A stretch of DNA of 22,166 bases from Clostridia bacterium. Lineage in GTDB: Bacteria; Bacillota_A; Clostridia; Oscillospirales; CAG-272. The stretch lies in assembly GCA_017652965.1 (NCBI GenBank), contig JAGBZZ010000151.1:1-22166 (forward strand), written 5' to 3'. How positions within the stretch are numbered: position 1 is the stretch's first letter; every line of letters starts with the position of its first letter. The notes beneath the pieces were generated by a model, which made no database searches, had not been told where the DNA came from, and saw only the letters and a list, made by a program, of their open reading frames with translations. This document shows positions 1 to 8,179 of this stretch, piece after piece. Made by a program: the position numbers and the translations under genes.

Positions 1-4
1 CGTG

Positions 5-240
5 CCCTGTCCTGCCACATAGTCGTTCGGTGTCGCAATCGTAGATTGCTTCGGGAACTCCTTGTGGCGAGGACTTCGCTTCGAGAAAACGCCGCACTGT
101 GGCGTTTTCTCTTTGCTTACCCCCCTGTCCTGCCACATAGTCGTGCTGTGTCGCAATCGTAGATTGCTTCGGGAACTCCTTGTGGCGAGGACTTCGCTTC
201 GAGAAAACGCCGCACTGTGGCGTTTTCTCTTTGCTCACCC
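5..240. repeat. Tandem duplication of a 118-bp hairpin-rich unit
   Basis: Bases 5-122 and 123-240 are two head-to-tail copies of the same 118-bp unit. I find three mismatches between them (27/145, 29/147, 118/236). Each copy holds a small hairpin (GCAATC-GTA-GATTGC at 35-49 and 153-167) and a strong one (an 11-bp perfect stem GAGAAAACGCC/GGCGTTTTCTC with a 7-base loop, at 83-111 and 201-229). The reading frame that crosses both copies has no ribosome site and no recognisable protein features. The rest of 1-325 holds no gene. The unit could be a dispersed intergenic repeat or mobile palindromic element; the copies elsewhere in the genome needed to prove that are not visible here. Confidence 0.9.
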
Positions 241-296
241 GTCTCGCACAATTTTTGCTCCGCGAGTCCCGGGCATAAATGTTCGATCGCAATAAG

Positions 297-319
297 GCAT
301 CCCTCGGGATGCGTTTTTT
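297..319. terminator. Hairpin plus T-run downstream of the GH78 gene
   Basis: A short stem GCATCC/GGATGC (297-302 with 307-312) is followed on the plus strand by a run of seven T. It therefore looks like an intrinsic terminator for rightward transcription. Leftward transcripts of the GH78 operon also cross the hairpin, but only CTTATTG follows on that strand, so termination of the operon here would be weak. The stronger repeat hairpins at 201-229 and 83-111 lie beyond it. Confidence 0.45.
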
Positions 320-325
320 TGCTTT

Positions 326-2485
326 TTAGAGAAGTAATTCGTGCGGTGATCCGTCGTCGGGGACCGTGACGGTGGCGCCTTGGGATGCGAGGGTAGCGTG
401 CATGCCGCGGGGGATTGTGACGGTGGCTGTGACCCCTGCCTCGGTGCGGAGGAGGGCTACCGAGATCCTGCCCTGCGGGGTGAGGATACTGCCGCTTGCA
501 TGGTGCATGGGGCTTGGCAGGCAGGGCGAGAGCATGACGCTTTGATAGGCGGTGGAGCCGGGGGCCTGGCGGATGCCGAGGATCCCCGAAAACAGCTGAC
601 GGGCACAACCGCCAAACATGGGATGCGAGTCCGAGCCGCCCCCCTCCCAACGCTCAAAGAGGGTGGTAGCCCCCAGCCGCTTCATATGCAGAAACGAGCC
701 GACCTCCTCGGAGGAGAGGAGACGGTAGGCGATATCCCCGTAGCCGTGCGAAAAGAGCAACTCGCAAAGGATATCGGTGCCAAGAAAGCCGGTGTCAAAG
801 TGGCCAAGGGCGTCGTAGTGCTTTGCCACGGCCGAGACCTCCTGAAGCCCAAGCCAGGCGGCGTAGACGGTAGCCGCCCCGATATCGCGCAGAGCGTCAT
901 ACTGTGCGCGGACGGCCGAAAGGCATCCGGCTTCCACCTCGGCAAGCTCCTCCCCGTACGGGTGGCCGAGGGCTTCGGCCATTTCACGGTAGAGCCGCAG
1001 GGCATGCAAGAACCAGCAGGTATTCACAAAGGGCGGGGGCAGGGCGGCGCTTTTCAGCATAAACCAGTCCCCAAGGCACCAGCCCCCCTCGATCTCGCGG
1101 GTGATAAGCCCGTCCTCGATACAGCCGATCGTAAAGGCAAACCAGCGGCGCATGGCGCCGAGGGCTTCCTCCAGGAAATCCTCATAGCCAAAATGGCGGA
1201 AGTAGGCATACGGTACTGTGACGATGGCGCTCCCCCAGCCGCCCGGGCCGCCGCCACCCCCCTGAAACGGGGCGGTGTGCTGGATATGGTCGCTCTTTAT
1301 GTCCTGTCCATCCATAATATCGCGGATCCATTTGCGGTACAGGGGGCGGCAATCCAGCACGGTCATGGCCGCGTCGGCCGTGATCTGCCCGTCCCCCGTG
1401 TAGCCAAGCCGCTCGCGGTGTGGGCAATCCGAGGGGAAGGAGCCGTGGAGATTCGAAAGCTGGGTGCGCAGAAAGGCGTCGTACAAAAAGCAGAGCCCCT
1501 CACTGTCTGAAAGGAATTCGGCCGTTACCGGGGTATCGGCATGCAGGACGGCCACGCGTACCCCGCAAACCCCCTCGGCGGGGCCCTCCACGGTGAAATA
1601 GCGGAAGGCGTGAAAGACAAAGCGGGGCAAAAAGCACCGCGCCTCGCCGTCTGTCACAAAGACATCGCACATCACCTGGGGTCTGCCGCTGCTGCCGATA
1701 TTGGCAGATCCCGTCGAGCGGAAGTCAAGCCCGCCGTCCGGCGAAAGCCGCTCGGCAAAGCGGAGGGTATAGCGCGTGCCGCGCGGGGCATGGGTGGAAA
1801 GCGCCACAAGGGCGCTGACGTTCTCCCCGACATCGTAAAGCAGCACGTTCCCCACCGTGCCGATCAAGGTCGGCTCAAGATAGCGGATGATGCGGTCGGG
1901 GATGCCGTCCGCCGGGCTGAGGATCGCCTCGGGCGGTGGGAGTGTCACCACAGGAGAGGGCGGCGGGAGGGGATAGGTAAGATCAACCGTTTCTCCAAGA
2001 AAGAGGAGCGACTCGCGGATCTCACTCTCCTCGCAAAGCTCGCTTCCGTCCGAAAGGATGCCCCCGCCGTCAAATGCGAGGGAAAAGATACATTGCGGCC
2101 GGTCTGCGTAGGCCATGTGCCCCTCGGCAATGCGCTCGGTTTGCACAAACCACCCGCCGCCGCAGTGGACGGTGAGAAGGTTTTCCCCCTCGCAAAGAAG
2201 GTGCGAGACAGGAAAGCTGTGATAATAGATGCGGTGGGTAAAGCTATCGTGCACGGGATATAGCGCCCCCGAAAGGTCACGGGGGAGATAGTCGCTCGCC
2301 GGGGGGATCAGACGGTCCTCGGTCACGGGGACACCGTTAAGATAAGCCTCGAAATACCCGAGCCCCGTGATGTGCAGTACCGCATCCCTTGGGACGGAGG
2401 TCAGAGAAAAACGGCGAAAAAAGCGGGGTGCCGCCATCGGCATCGGCGGTGCGATCCATACGGCGTTTGCCAACGGATGGGACAT
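326..2485 (-). CDS. Family 78 glycoside hydrolase (alpha-L-rhamnosidase), 719 aa
   Basis: Predicted to release terminal alpha-L-rhamnose from oligosaccharides or glycosides in the cytoplasm; there is no signal peptide. The N-terminal third is beta-rich, with a jelly-roll segment containing 'GYFEAYLNG' near residue 45. The (alpha/alpha)6 barrel begins around residue 325. The GH78 active-site motif DCPHRERLGYTGD is at 353-365, with its Asp, Glu and Asp all present, followed by GGWGSA (415-420) and GGWCLGDW (467-474). A C-terminal beta domain ends the protein. The start at 2485 is chosen because AAAGGAGG lies five bases upstream; the longer frame to 2611 would overlap the SIS gene and has no such site. 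It is the last gene of the leftward operon, 74 bp after the SIS gene. 719 aa is at the short end for GH78. The family is clear; the exact linkage is not. Confidence 0.88.
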   Translation of the reverse strand: MSHPLANAVWIAPPMPMAAPRFFRRFSLTSVPRDAVLHITGLGYFEAYLNGVPVTEDRLIPPASDYLPRDLSGALYPVHDSFTHRIYYHSFPVSHLLCEGENLLTVHCGGGWFVQTERIAEGHMAYADRPQCIFSLAFDGGGILSDGSELCEESEIRESLLFLGETVDLTYPLPPPSPVVTLPPPEAILSPADGIPDRIIRYLEPTLIGTVGNVLLYDVGENVSALVALSTHAPRGTRYTLRFAERLSPDGGLDFRSTGSANIGSSGRPQVMCDVFVTDGEARCFLPRFVFHAFRYFTVEGPAEGVCGVRVAVLHADTPVTAEFLSDSEGLCFLYDAFLRTQLSNLHGSFPSDCPHRERLGYTGDGQITADAAMTVLDCRPLYRKWIRDIMDGQDIKSDHIQHTAPFQGGGGGPGGWGSAIVTVPYAYFRHFGYEDFLEEALGAMRRWFAFTIGCIEDGLITREIEGGWCLGDWFMLKSAALPPPFVNTCWFLHALRLYREMAEALGHPYGEELAEVEAGCLSAVRAQYDALRDIGAATVYAAWLGLQEVSAVAKHYDALGHFDTGFLGTDILCELLFSHGYGDIAYRLLSSEEVGSFLHMKRLGATTLFERWEGGGSDSHPMFGGCARQLFSGILGIRQAPGSTAYQSVMLSPCLPSPMHHASGSILTPQGRISVALLRTEAGVTATVTIPRGMHATLASQGATVTVPDDGSPHELLL

Positions 2486-2559
2486 AGAAGCCTCCTTTGC
2501 ATGCGCAGATGTGACGTTTATTTGCTCCAAATAATAAGTTTTGTTTACAAAAATTCCTT

Positions 2560-3198
2560 TTATCGGTCGGCAGACTGCAGGCCGAAAAAGCGATCCTCTA
2601 CCGCGGCACACAGGAAGTGGTAGATCGGCAGGTGCAGCTCCTGCACCTTAAAGGTCTCTCGCTCGGGGACTGCCAGGGTGACGTCGGAAAGTGCGGCAAG
2701 TGCGCCGCCCCCCTCGCCCGTCAGGGCGATGACCGTCAGTCCCCGTGCGCGCGCTACGCGCGCCGCGGCCAGGACGTTTTTGGAATTGCCCGAGGTGCTG
2801 AGGGCAAGCAGGATGTCCCCCTCCTTGCCAAGCGCCAGTACCCCCTGGGCAAAGGCTGCCTCGGCATCGCGGTCATTCGAATAGGCGGTAAAAAGCGCGG
2901 TAAGCGCGGGCAGGGGGATGGCAGGTAGGGCATCCTCCAGCTGATCCAAAAGCGGGGCAACCTGCGGCTCACGCGCCAGCATTTCAGCACGGCGCGCCTC
3001 TGTCAGCGGCCGCTTTTTGAGAAAGGCCTTGCAAAGCTCACCGGCGATATGGTCGCAATCGGCCGCACTGCCGCCGTTGCCGCAAAGAAGCAGCTTGCCG
3101 CCTCGGGCAAAGCAGGCGCACAAGGCCTCGGTCGCCGATGCGATCGCCGCGCGGCAGGGGGCAAGCACGGGATACCGTGCCATTAACTCATCGATCAT
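2560..3198 (-). CDS. SIS-domain sugar phosphate isomerase, GmhA-like, 212 aa
   Basis: A single sugar-isomerase (SIS) domain protein resembling phosphoheptose isomerase GmhA. CGNGGSAADCDH (39-50) and STSGNSKN (134-141) are the phosphate-binding loops. E54 in the 'IAGEL' segment and H189 in 'QELHLPIYHFLC' match the two catalytic positions of GmhA. Length (about 190-210 aa) fits. It starts eight bases after the ROK gene stop, and its ribosome site GAGGTGAG overlaps that stop codon, so translation is probably coupled. Next to a ROK kinase and glycosidases it more likely isomerises or processes a phosphorylated hexose or amino sugar than makes heptose for lipopolysaccharide; no other heptose gene is present. 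The family assignment is firm, the substrate is inferred. Confidence 0.83.
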   Translation of the reverse strand: MIDELMARYPVLAPCRAAIASATEALCACFARGGKLLLCGNGGSAADCDHIAGELCKAFLKKRPLTEARRAEMLAREPQVAPLLDQLEDALPAIPLPALTALFTAYSNDRDAEAAFAQGVLALGKEGDILLALSTSGNSKNVLAAARVARARGLTVIALTGEGGGALAALSDVTLAVPERETFKVQELHLPIYHFLCAAVEDRFFGLQSADR

Positions 3199-3206
3199 AG
3201 CTCACC

Positions 3207-4154
3207 TCACAGCAGTGCCGCCGCAATGGCGGCATAATCTCCGATCTCCTCGCCAAGGGCGGCAGGCAGGATCTGCAGGATCCCCGCCGTCTCGCCGAGT
3301 GCTTCACGCATCAGTGCGGCGCGTGCCCCCTCGGCCAAAAGATCCTCACAGCGTGTGTAGATACTGCCGATCACAACGGCCTCGGGGTTCAGGACGTCGG
3401 CGAGGATCGCAAGCCCCTCGCCAAGCCGCTCACCCACCGTGCGGAAGACCTCTGCGGCGGCCTCGTCCCCGGCGCGGGCGGCCTCGGCCACTGTGCGCGC
3501 GGTGATCTCCTTCTCTCCCTCGCCTTCCGGGCAGTAGGTGGGGGTCACGCCCCGCCCGCGATACTCCTCGCCAAGGGCGGCCGCCAGGCGTGCGATCCCA
3601 CCGCCCGAGCAAAAGCCCTCAAACGAGCCGTGCTTGCCAAAGCCCAAGGGGCCATTCTCCCGCAGGCGGATATGGCCGACCTCGCCCGCGTTACCGTTTG
3701 CCCCGCGGTAAAGGTGGCCGTCTAAGATCAGCCCGGCACCAAGCCCGGTGCCAAAGGTCAGAAACACAAGGCTTTCGTATCCGCGCCCGGCGCCAAAGCG
3801 CCACTCGGCAAGGGCGGAGGCATTGGCATCGTTTTCAAGATGTGCCTTCACCCCGAAATGCTCCTCGGCCATCGCCACGATGGGCAGCTTATGCCAGGTA
3901 GGGAGATTGGGCGGGGAAAGCACCACACCGCGTGCGGCATCCAGGGGGCCGCCGCAGGAGATGCCGATGGCGGCAGGCTTCTTGGTAAGAAGCCCGTCGG
4001 CCAGGGAAAACAGACGCTCGGCCATGGCACGCCCCGATACGGTATGGTCGGTAGAAATCGCGACACGTCCCTCAATGCGCACGGTACTGCCGTCCCATTC
4101 GGCAGTGATGGCGGCACACTTGGTACCCCCGATGTCAAGACCCAAAAGATACAT
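3207..4154 (-). CDS. ROK-family sugar kinase lacking the zinc cysteines, 315 aa
   Basis: Predicted ATP-dependent kinase for a hexose or N-acetylhexosamine. The N-terminal phosphate loop is LDIGGTK (6-12), the catalytic Asp is D109 in ENDAN, and the ROK signature runs through 'FGTGLGAG' (134-141) to 'EVGHIRL' (158-164). The usual zinc motif CxCGxxGCxE is replaced by 'LGFGKHGSFE' (170-179): all three cysteines are gone while the glycines and Glu remain, as in a zinc-free branch of the family. There is no N-terminal helix-turn-helix, so it is a kinase rather than a repressor. The start at 4154 is preceded by AGGAGG at six bases and lies inside the end of the GH2 gene (20-base overlap), implying coupled translation. 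Confidence 0.87.
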   Translation of the reverse strand: MYLLGLDIGGTKCAAITAEWDGSTVRIEGRVAISTDHTVSGRAMAERLFSLADGLLTKKPAAIGISCGGPLDAARGVVLSPPNLPTWHKLPIVAMAEEHFGVKAHLENDANASALAEWRFGAGRGYESLVFLTFGTGLGAGLILDGHLYRGANGNAGEVGHIRLRENGPLGFGKHGSFEGFCSGGGIARLAAALGEEYRGRGVTPTYCPEGEGEKEITARTVAEAARAGDEAAAEVFRTVGERLGEGLAILADVLNPEAVVIGSIYTRCEDLLAEGARAALMREALGETAGILQILPAALGEEIGDYAAIAAALL

Positions 4155-6387
4155 GGCAGTCCTCCTGACAGTATTCCTCCAAAAAGGCGCGGTACTCGGC
4201 AAGCGAGATCGGCGGATAGCCGCACAGATAGTGGTTCCAGCCGCGCTCACCGTCGCACTCCCATTCCAAGATCAGGATGCGCTTGTCCGAATAGTAAAGG
4301 GGCAGGGAGGTAAGCCCGGTGGTGGCATTGGCTGCGGCGGTAAAGTCGCCCTCATACAGGACCTCGTGCGTGACAGAATCCTTCACCCATACGTGGCCGT
4401 GCCGCGCGCAAAGGGTATCGTTGCAGGCATAGATCGGCAACCGCCAGTTCCGCATTTCGCCCGCCGCCACGGCAAAGGGCGCCTGCGAGCGCTTGATGTA
4501 GAAATAAGCCAGCTTCTTGCGGAAGTAGTAGTCCACCACCGCATCCGACATCTGCGGCCACCCGTCCAGCAGGTTCCACCAGATGATGCCCGTCTTTTTC
4601 GGTCTGCCTACGCGGATGCGCTCGACAAAGTACTTCTTGGCCTCGGCCTGCGAGATCTGAGAGGCGAGGATATACTCCTCGGGATCGGTCGGCACGTCTC
4701 CGAAAAGCTGGCGCACCTGCTTTTCCATCAGCATCACGCGGTGGTCGCTCCCCCTCTGGTCGCTGGAGTGCAGGATCCACTCGGGGTTATCGGTGTACGG
4801 CCACACCCTTTCGGGGGTGATAAATTTTTTGATAGAGGAAAGCGCGGGGCAGCCGTGGTATCCGGTCTCGCTGACAAAGGACGCGCCGTTGTTTTTGTAG
4901 TAATCGCTCTTGAAGTAGTCACGTGGGCCCCACAGATGATCCTCCACGATCGTGGTGCCGTCGGTCTGCGAGCGGCCACCCGCGGCATACACCTCGGTAG
5001 AGATGTAGGGCGAGGAGGGCAGGAAGGTACGGGAGGGATCGTTCTCCTCGATCACCTTCGGCAAAAGCACGCGCGTCAGGCTGTTGGTGTTCGGGTCGCG
5101 CAGACGCTGTGTGACAGAATCGCACTCGTTGTCTCCCGCCCACAGAATGATGGAGGGATGGTTGCGGAAGCGGCGAACGACCGACGTTGCCTCCTCACGC
5201 AGGCGGCGCCCAAAGTCCTCGTCCTCGGGGTAGTGGGCACAGGCCATGGAAAAATCCTGCCATACCATCACGCCGTTTCTGTCACAGAAATCATAGAAGG
5301 TGTGATCCTCATACACGCCTCCACCCCAGCACCGCAGGATGTTGCACCCGCTGTCCTTGACAAGCGCCAGCGCCCTTTCGTACCGCTCGGCATCCCGACA
5401 GTGGAAGGCGTCCAGCGGCACCCAGTTTGAGCCACGGCACATGACCTCCACTCCGAGGATAAGGAAGCGGAAGTGCCCCTCTTTTCCGGGCAGGGTATCG
5501 GCACGGTCAAGGACGACCTCACGGATACCGAAGGAGAAGGCCTCCTCGTGTACAAGTGCACCGGCAAGATAGATACGGGCAGTGCCGTCGTAAACGTTTG
5601 CCTCACCGTAGCCGTAGGGGAACCAGCGCTTGGGGTTCGGAATAGAGAAGTGGAAATACCCGGCCGTGAAGGGGATCTGCCGTCTGACAAGAAAACGGCT
5701 GTCACCGCATCCGCCCTCAAGCTCGATCTCTATCCCCGCCTCCTGCAGCGCGCACCCCGCCAGCGTGTAGTAGACGGTGCCCGAGCGCGGGGTATGGAAG
5801 AAGAGCTGGGAGAAATAGAGACGGTCGCGCACCTCCAGCCGCACCCCGCGCCAAAGCCCGGCCGTGACGGCACGCGGCATGATGTCCCAGCCGTAGGTAT
5901 GGCGTGCGCGTCTTACGGCAAGCGATTCATGCGTGACGGGGGTACCCGACAGAACCTTAACCGTGTAGTCGTACTCCCGTGCGCGGCGCATAGGCGACAG
6001 GAGGTGGACGGTGAGGGTGTTTTCCCCCTCGCAAAGATAGTGCCCCACCTCAAACTCATGCGGGATCAGCATATTTTCGCTTTCCCCGATCCGCACGCCG
6101 TTCAGATACTATTCGGCAACCGTGTCCACCCCCTCGAAAACGAGAAAGACTCCCTCTTTTTCAGGGGGGGCGGTAAAGCGGCGCTCATACCACCACTCAT
6201 GCTCTTCAAATTTTTCGGTCTCTCTGATATTTTCCCACATAAAGAGGTCGGCAGGCAGATACCCCGCCTCGGCAAGATCAAGCTGGACACATCCGGGCAC
6301 GGTAGCCGAAAGGGTAAGGGGGGTATCCTCTGTCCCCTCGCGCCGTCCGCGCAGTGTCCACGTGCCGTCCAGTGAAATGGTCTTCAT
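4135..6387 (-). pseudogene. GH2 beta-mannosidase-type glycosidase interrupted by an in-frame TAG
   Basis: The frame runs from ATG at 6387 (ribosome site GAGGAGG) to TGA at 4135, 750 codons, broken only by TAG at 6109-6111 (codon 93). The sequence before ('FEGVDTVAE') and after ('YLNGVRIGESENM') forms one continuous GH2 sugar-binding domain in the same frame, so this is a single nonsense codon and not a frameshift. The catalytic domain is intact: acid/base E421 in 'WAGDNECD' and nucleophile E507 in 'FVSETGYHG' (numbering counts the stop). These motifs and the overall layout match GH2 beta-mannosidases, though 750 codons is shorter than the usual 800 or more. No good restart follows the TAG: GTG at 6096 has no ribosome site, and ATG at 6072 has only a weak one. 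It is the second gene of the operon, 15 bp after GH3. Alternatives are a sequencing error or low-level readthrough. Confidence 0.82.
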
Positions 6388-6402
6388 AGCGCTCCTCCTC
6401 GA

Positions 6403-8010
6403 TCAGTAGAAAATGTCGCCCTTTTTGTGGAAGGTGAGAAGATCGGCATAGGGCTGTACGCCGACAACCTTTTCCTCACCCGCCAGGATGGCAAGGGTGT
6501 TCAAAATGCACTCCTCGCTCCCCCATCCGAGCAGGACGCGCGGCACAAAGGGGGCGTCGGTCGCTACAAAGGGATTCCCGAAATGCAGATGCGCCGCGAT
6601 ACGGTCTGTCGATTGCAGGGCGTCCATCATGTCCACCGTGCGGTGGGTCAGATGCTCCCGCCCCACAAAGCAGACGGTTTCGCAGGCCGTGATAAAGATG
6701 ACGTCCTCATAGCTCTCCTGGGTACGGAAGAGGCGCATATTCTGATAAAGGTCGGGATGCTCGGGATAGGTCACGACCTCCGACTGCGGGAAAAGCTCGC
6801 GGATGCGATCGGCAATCACGGGGGGGCGGTACCACTTGTTGGCAAAGGCATCGTACTCCGCCAGACTCACCGTGGCAGAGCCGTTGGTGACCAGCACAAA
6901 GAGGTGCTTGCCGTCACGCGATACGGTGGGGCTGACCCCCTCGGCACAGTGTGCCGAGATGCACTCGCGGTTCAGGCGGCGGATGTTTTCGGCATCCTCG
7001 GGCCGTACGCTCTCGCCCTTCGGCAGGAGGGTGACCTTATGCTGTGCCGCCAGTACCCGCGCCACCGAGGTGTTCAACTGCTCCTCGGTAAAGGTGCCGT
7101 TGCGCCAGCCCTCAAGGAGGGCATCGTACGCCTCGCGGCAGGGGATCCCCCAGGAAAGCGGAATATCGCACCCTGCGCCCACCGCCATCGGGGTCGGGGC
7201 GTAGTTGCCGTATTTCAGCACTACCCCCATCATATTCAGCCCGTCGGTGATGTAAAAGCCGCCGAAGCCGCACTCCCGCAGGATCGAGGTGACCTTGCCC
7301 GAAAGGCAGGCGGGGCGGTCGGGGTCTATGGCGGGCAAAAGGGTATGGCCGACCATGATCCCGTCGATTGCATCCTTCTCGATCAGGGCGCGGTACGGAT
7401 AAAGCGACTCGGCGATCAGCTCCTCGCGCGTGTCGGCGGCCGCCCCCTCCCGCATATGGGTGTCATAGGGCGGCTGCTTCATGGCGGAGGGGTAGTGCTT
7501 GGCCACCGAAAGCGTTCCGCCGTCATGCATGCCGCGTGTTACCGCCTCGGCAAGACGCGCGACCGTCTCCTTCTTGGGGCTCAGCGAGCGGGTCGCGCTG
7601 CCGCAGGGGGCGTTCTGCGCGGTGCGGTCAAGCACGGGATTGCAGACAACGTTGTAGCCAAGCGAGGAAAGGGCGGCAGAGGTAGCCCGGCCGAAGGAAT
7701 AGGCATAATCCTCACACTCGTTAGCGGCCGAAAGCGAGATCGCGGCCGGGATCTTGCAATCGCCGTAGCCGTCCTCGGCATCGCAGAAGATAAGGATCGG
7801 ATACTCGGCCGTCTCACGGACACGGCGCAAAATATCGTCGCGGTTCTGGTTGTGGGTGGTGACCCAGATAGACCCAAGTCGCTTTTCGCGGATCATCTGC
7901 AAGGCATCCTCCACGTCCTTTTCACCGTGGTTGAGGTTGGCGCACAGCAAAAGGCCGATCTTTTGCTCGGTCGTCAGGGCTTCGGCACACAGTTCCTTTA
8001 CGTTTGGCAT
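6403..8010 (-). CDS. Family 3 glycoside hydrolase, NagZ-like (probable beta-N-acetylhexosaminidase), 535 aa
   Basis: First gene of the leftward operon. The GH3 TIM barrel covers about residues 1-340. 'AKHYPS' (170-175) followed by D183-T-H185 corresponds to the KH(F/Y)PG...DSH segment whose Asp-His pair is the acid/base in NagZ-type enzymes. D256 in 'FYITDGLNMMG' is the expected nucleophile. A C-terminal alpha/beta domain follows, with no fibronectin-type extension. No signal peptide is present, so action is cytoplasmic. The His-Asp dyad points to N-acetylhexosaminidase rather than beta-glucosidase activity. The loop 'SAMKQPPY' differs from the usual GHG, so the specificity could differ. The start has a strong AAGGAGG site, and an extended -10 promoter lies about 50 bases upstream. 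Confidence 0.85.
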   Translation of the reverse strand: MPNVKELCAEALTTEQKIGLLLCANLNHGEKDVEDALQMIREKRLGSIWVTTHNQNRDDILRRVRETAEYPILIFCDAEDGYGDCKIPAAISLSAANECEDYAYSFGRATSAALSSLGYNVVCNPVLDRTAQNAPCGSATRSLSPKKETVARLAEAVTRGMHDGGTLSVAKHYPSAMKQPPYDTHMREGAAADTREELIAESLYPYRALIEKDAIDGIMVGHTLLPAIDPDRPACLSGKVTSILRECGFGGFYITDGLNMMGVVLKYGNYAPTPMAVGAGCDIPLSWGIPCREAYDALLEGWRNGTFTEEQLNTSVARVLAAQHKVTLLPKGESVRPEDAENIRRLNRECISAHCAEGVSPTVSRDGKHLFVLVTNGSATVSLAEYDAFANKWYRPPVIADRIRELFPQSEVVTYPEHPDLYQNMRLFRTQESYEDVIFITACETVCFVGREHLTHRTVDMMDALQSTDRIAAHLHFGNPFVATDAPFVPRVLLGWGSEECILNTLAILAGEEKVVGVQPYADLLTFHKKGDIFY

Positions 8011-8053
8011 AGGGGTTTCCTCCTTGGCGATATAATATTTTGTTGTGTTCTGT

Positions 8054-8117
8054 CACTATTATAGCACTCGAAAAGCGGAATTCCCACTGCTTTTTATAAA
8101 AAAATACACTGTTTTTT
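8054..8117. promoter_or_regulatory. Candidate AraC operator: phased CACT half-sites
   Basis: CACTG(C/T)TTTTT occurs twice as a direct repeat, at 8085-8095 and 8107-8117, 22 bp apart. Two further CACT words occur at 8065 and 8054, giving spacings of 11, 20 and 22 bp, roughly whole helical turns. Direct half-sites about 21 bp apart upstream of a -10 with a poor -35 are typical of AraC-family activator sites. This is read by eye and is not a tested motif. Confidence 0.4.
8058..8066 (-). promoter_or_regulatory. Promoter of the GH3-GH2-ROK-SIS-GH78 operon
   Basis: On the minus strand TGC-TATAAT (8066 to 8058) is an ideal extended -10 box. Transcription would begin near 8051, about 40 bases before the GH3 start codon. 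At 16-19 bp spacing I find no good -35 (TGGGAA at 17 bp is the nearest), which suits a promoter that needs an activator such as the divergent AraC protein. Confidence 0.65.
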
Positions 8118-8127
8118 CGGATTTATA

Positions 8128-8156
8128 TTTACAAATGCGAAAAAACACGATATAAT
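8128..8156 (+). promoter_or_regulatory. Promoter of the divergent AraC-family gene
   Basis: TTTACA (8128-8133), a 17-bp spacer, then TATAAT (8151-8156). Transcription would begin near 8163, only about 17 bases before the ATG at 8180, leaving room for the AGAGAGGTGA ribosome site. Confidence 0.75.
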
Positions 8157-8179
8157 CGCATCAAAAGAGAGGTGAAAGC

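Noticed and set aside
5..240. CRISPR-like array
   Set aside because: The units are contiguous 118-bp copies with no unique spacers and no cas genes nearby.
62..295. Small plus-strand protein across the tandem repeat
   Set aside because: It is a translation of the 118-bp repeat, with internal duplication, no ribosome site and no protein-like pattern.
3748..5430. Long plus-strand reading frame of 560 codons
   Set aside because: It lies antisense to the ROK and GH2 genes, whose family motifs are unmistakable; long antisense frames are expected in GC-rich coding DNA.
6109..6111. TAG recoded as an amino acid in this organism
   Set aside because: The DapA-family gene (stop at 9074-9076) and the PfkB gene (stop at 14578-14580) both end in TAG at natural family ends, so TAG acts as a normal stop here.
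6427..8064. Long plus-strand reading frame opposite the GH3 gene
   Set aside because: Antisense shadow; low-complexity Arg/Gly/His-rich sequence with no ribosome site.
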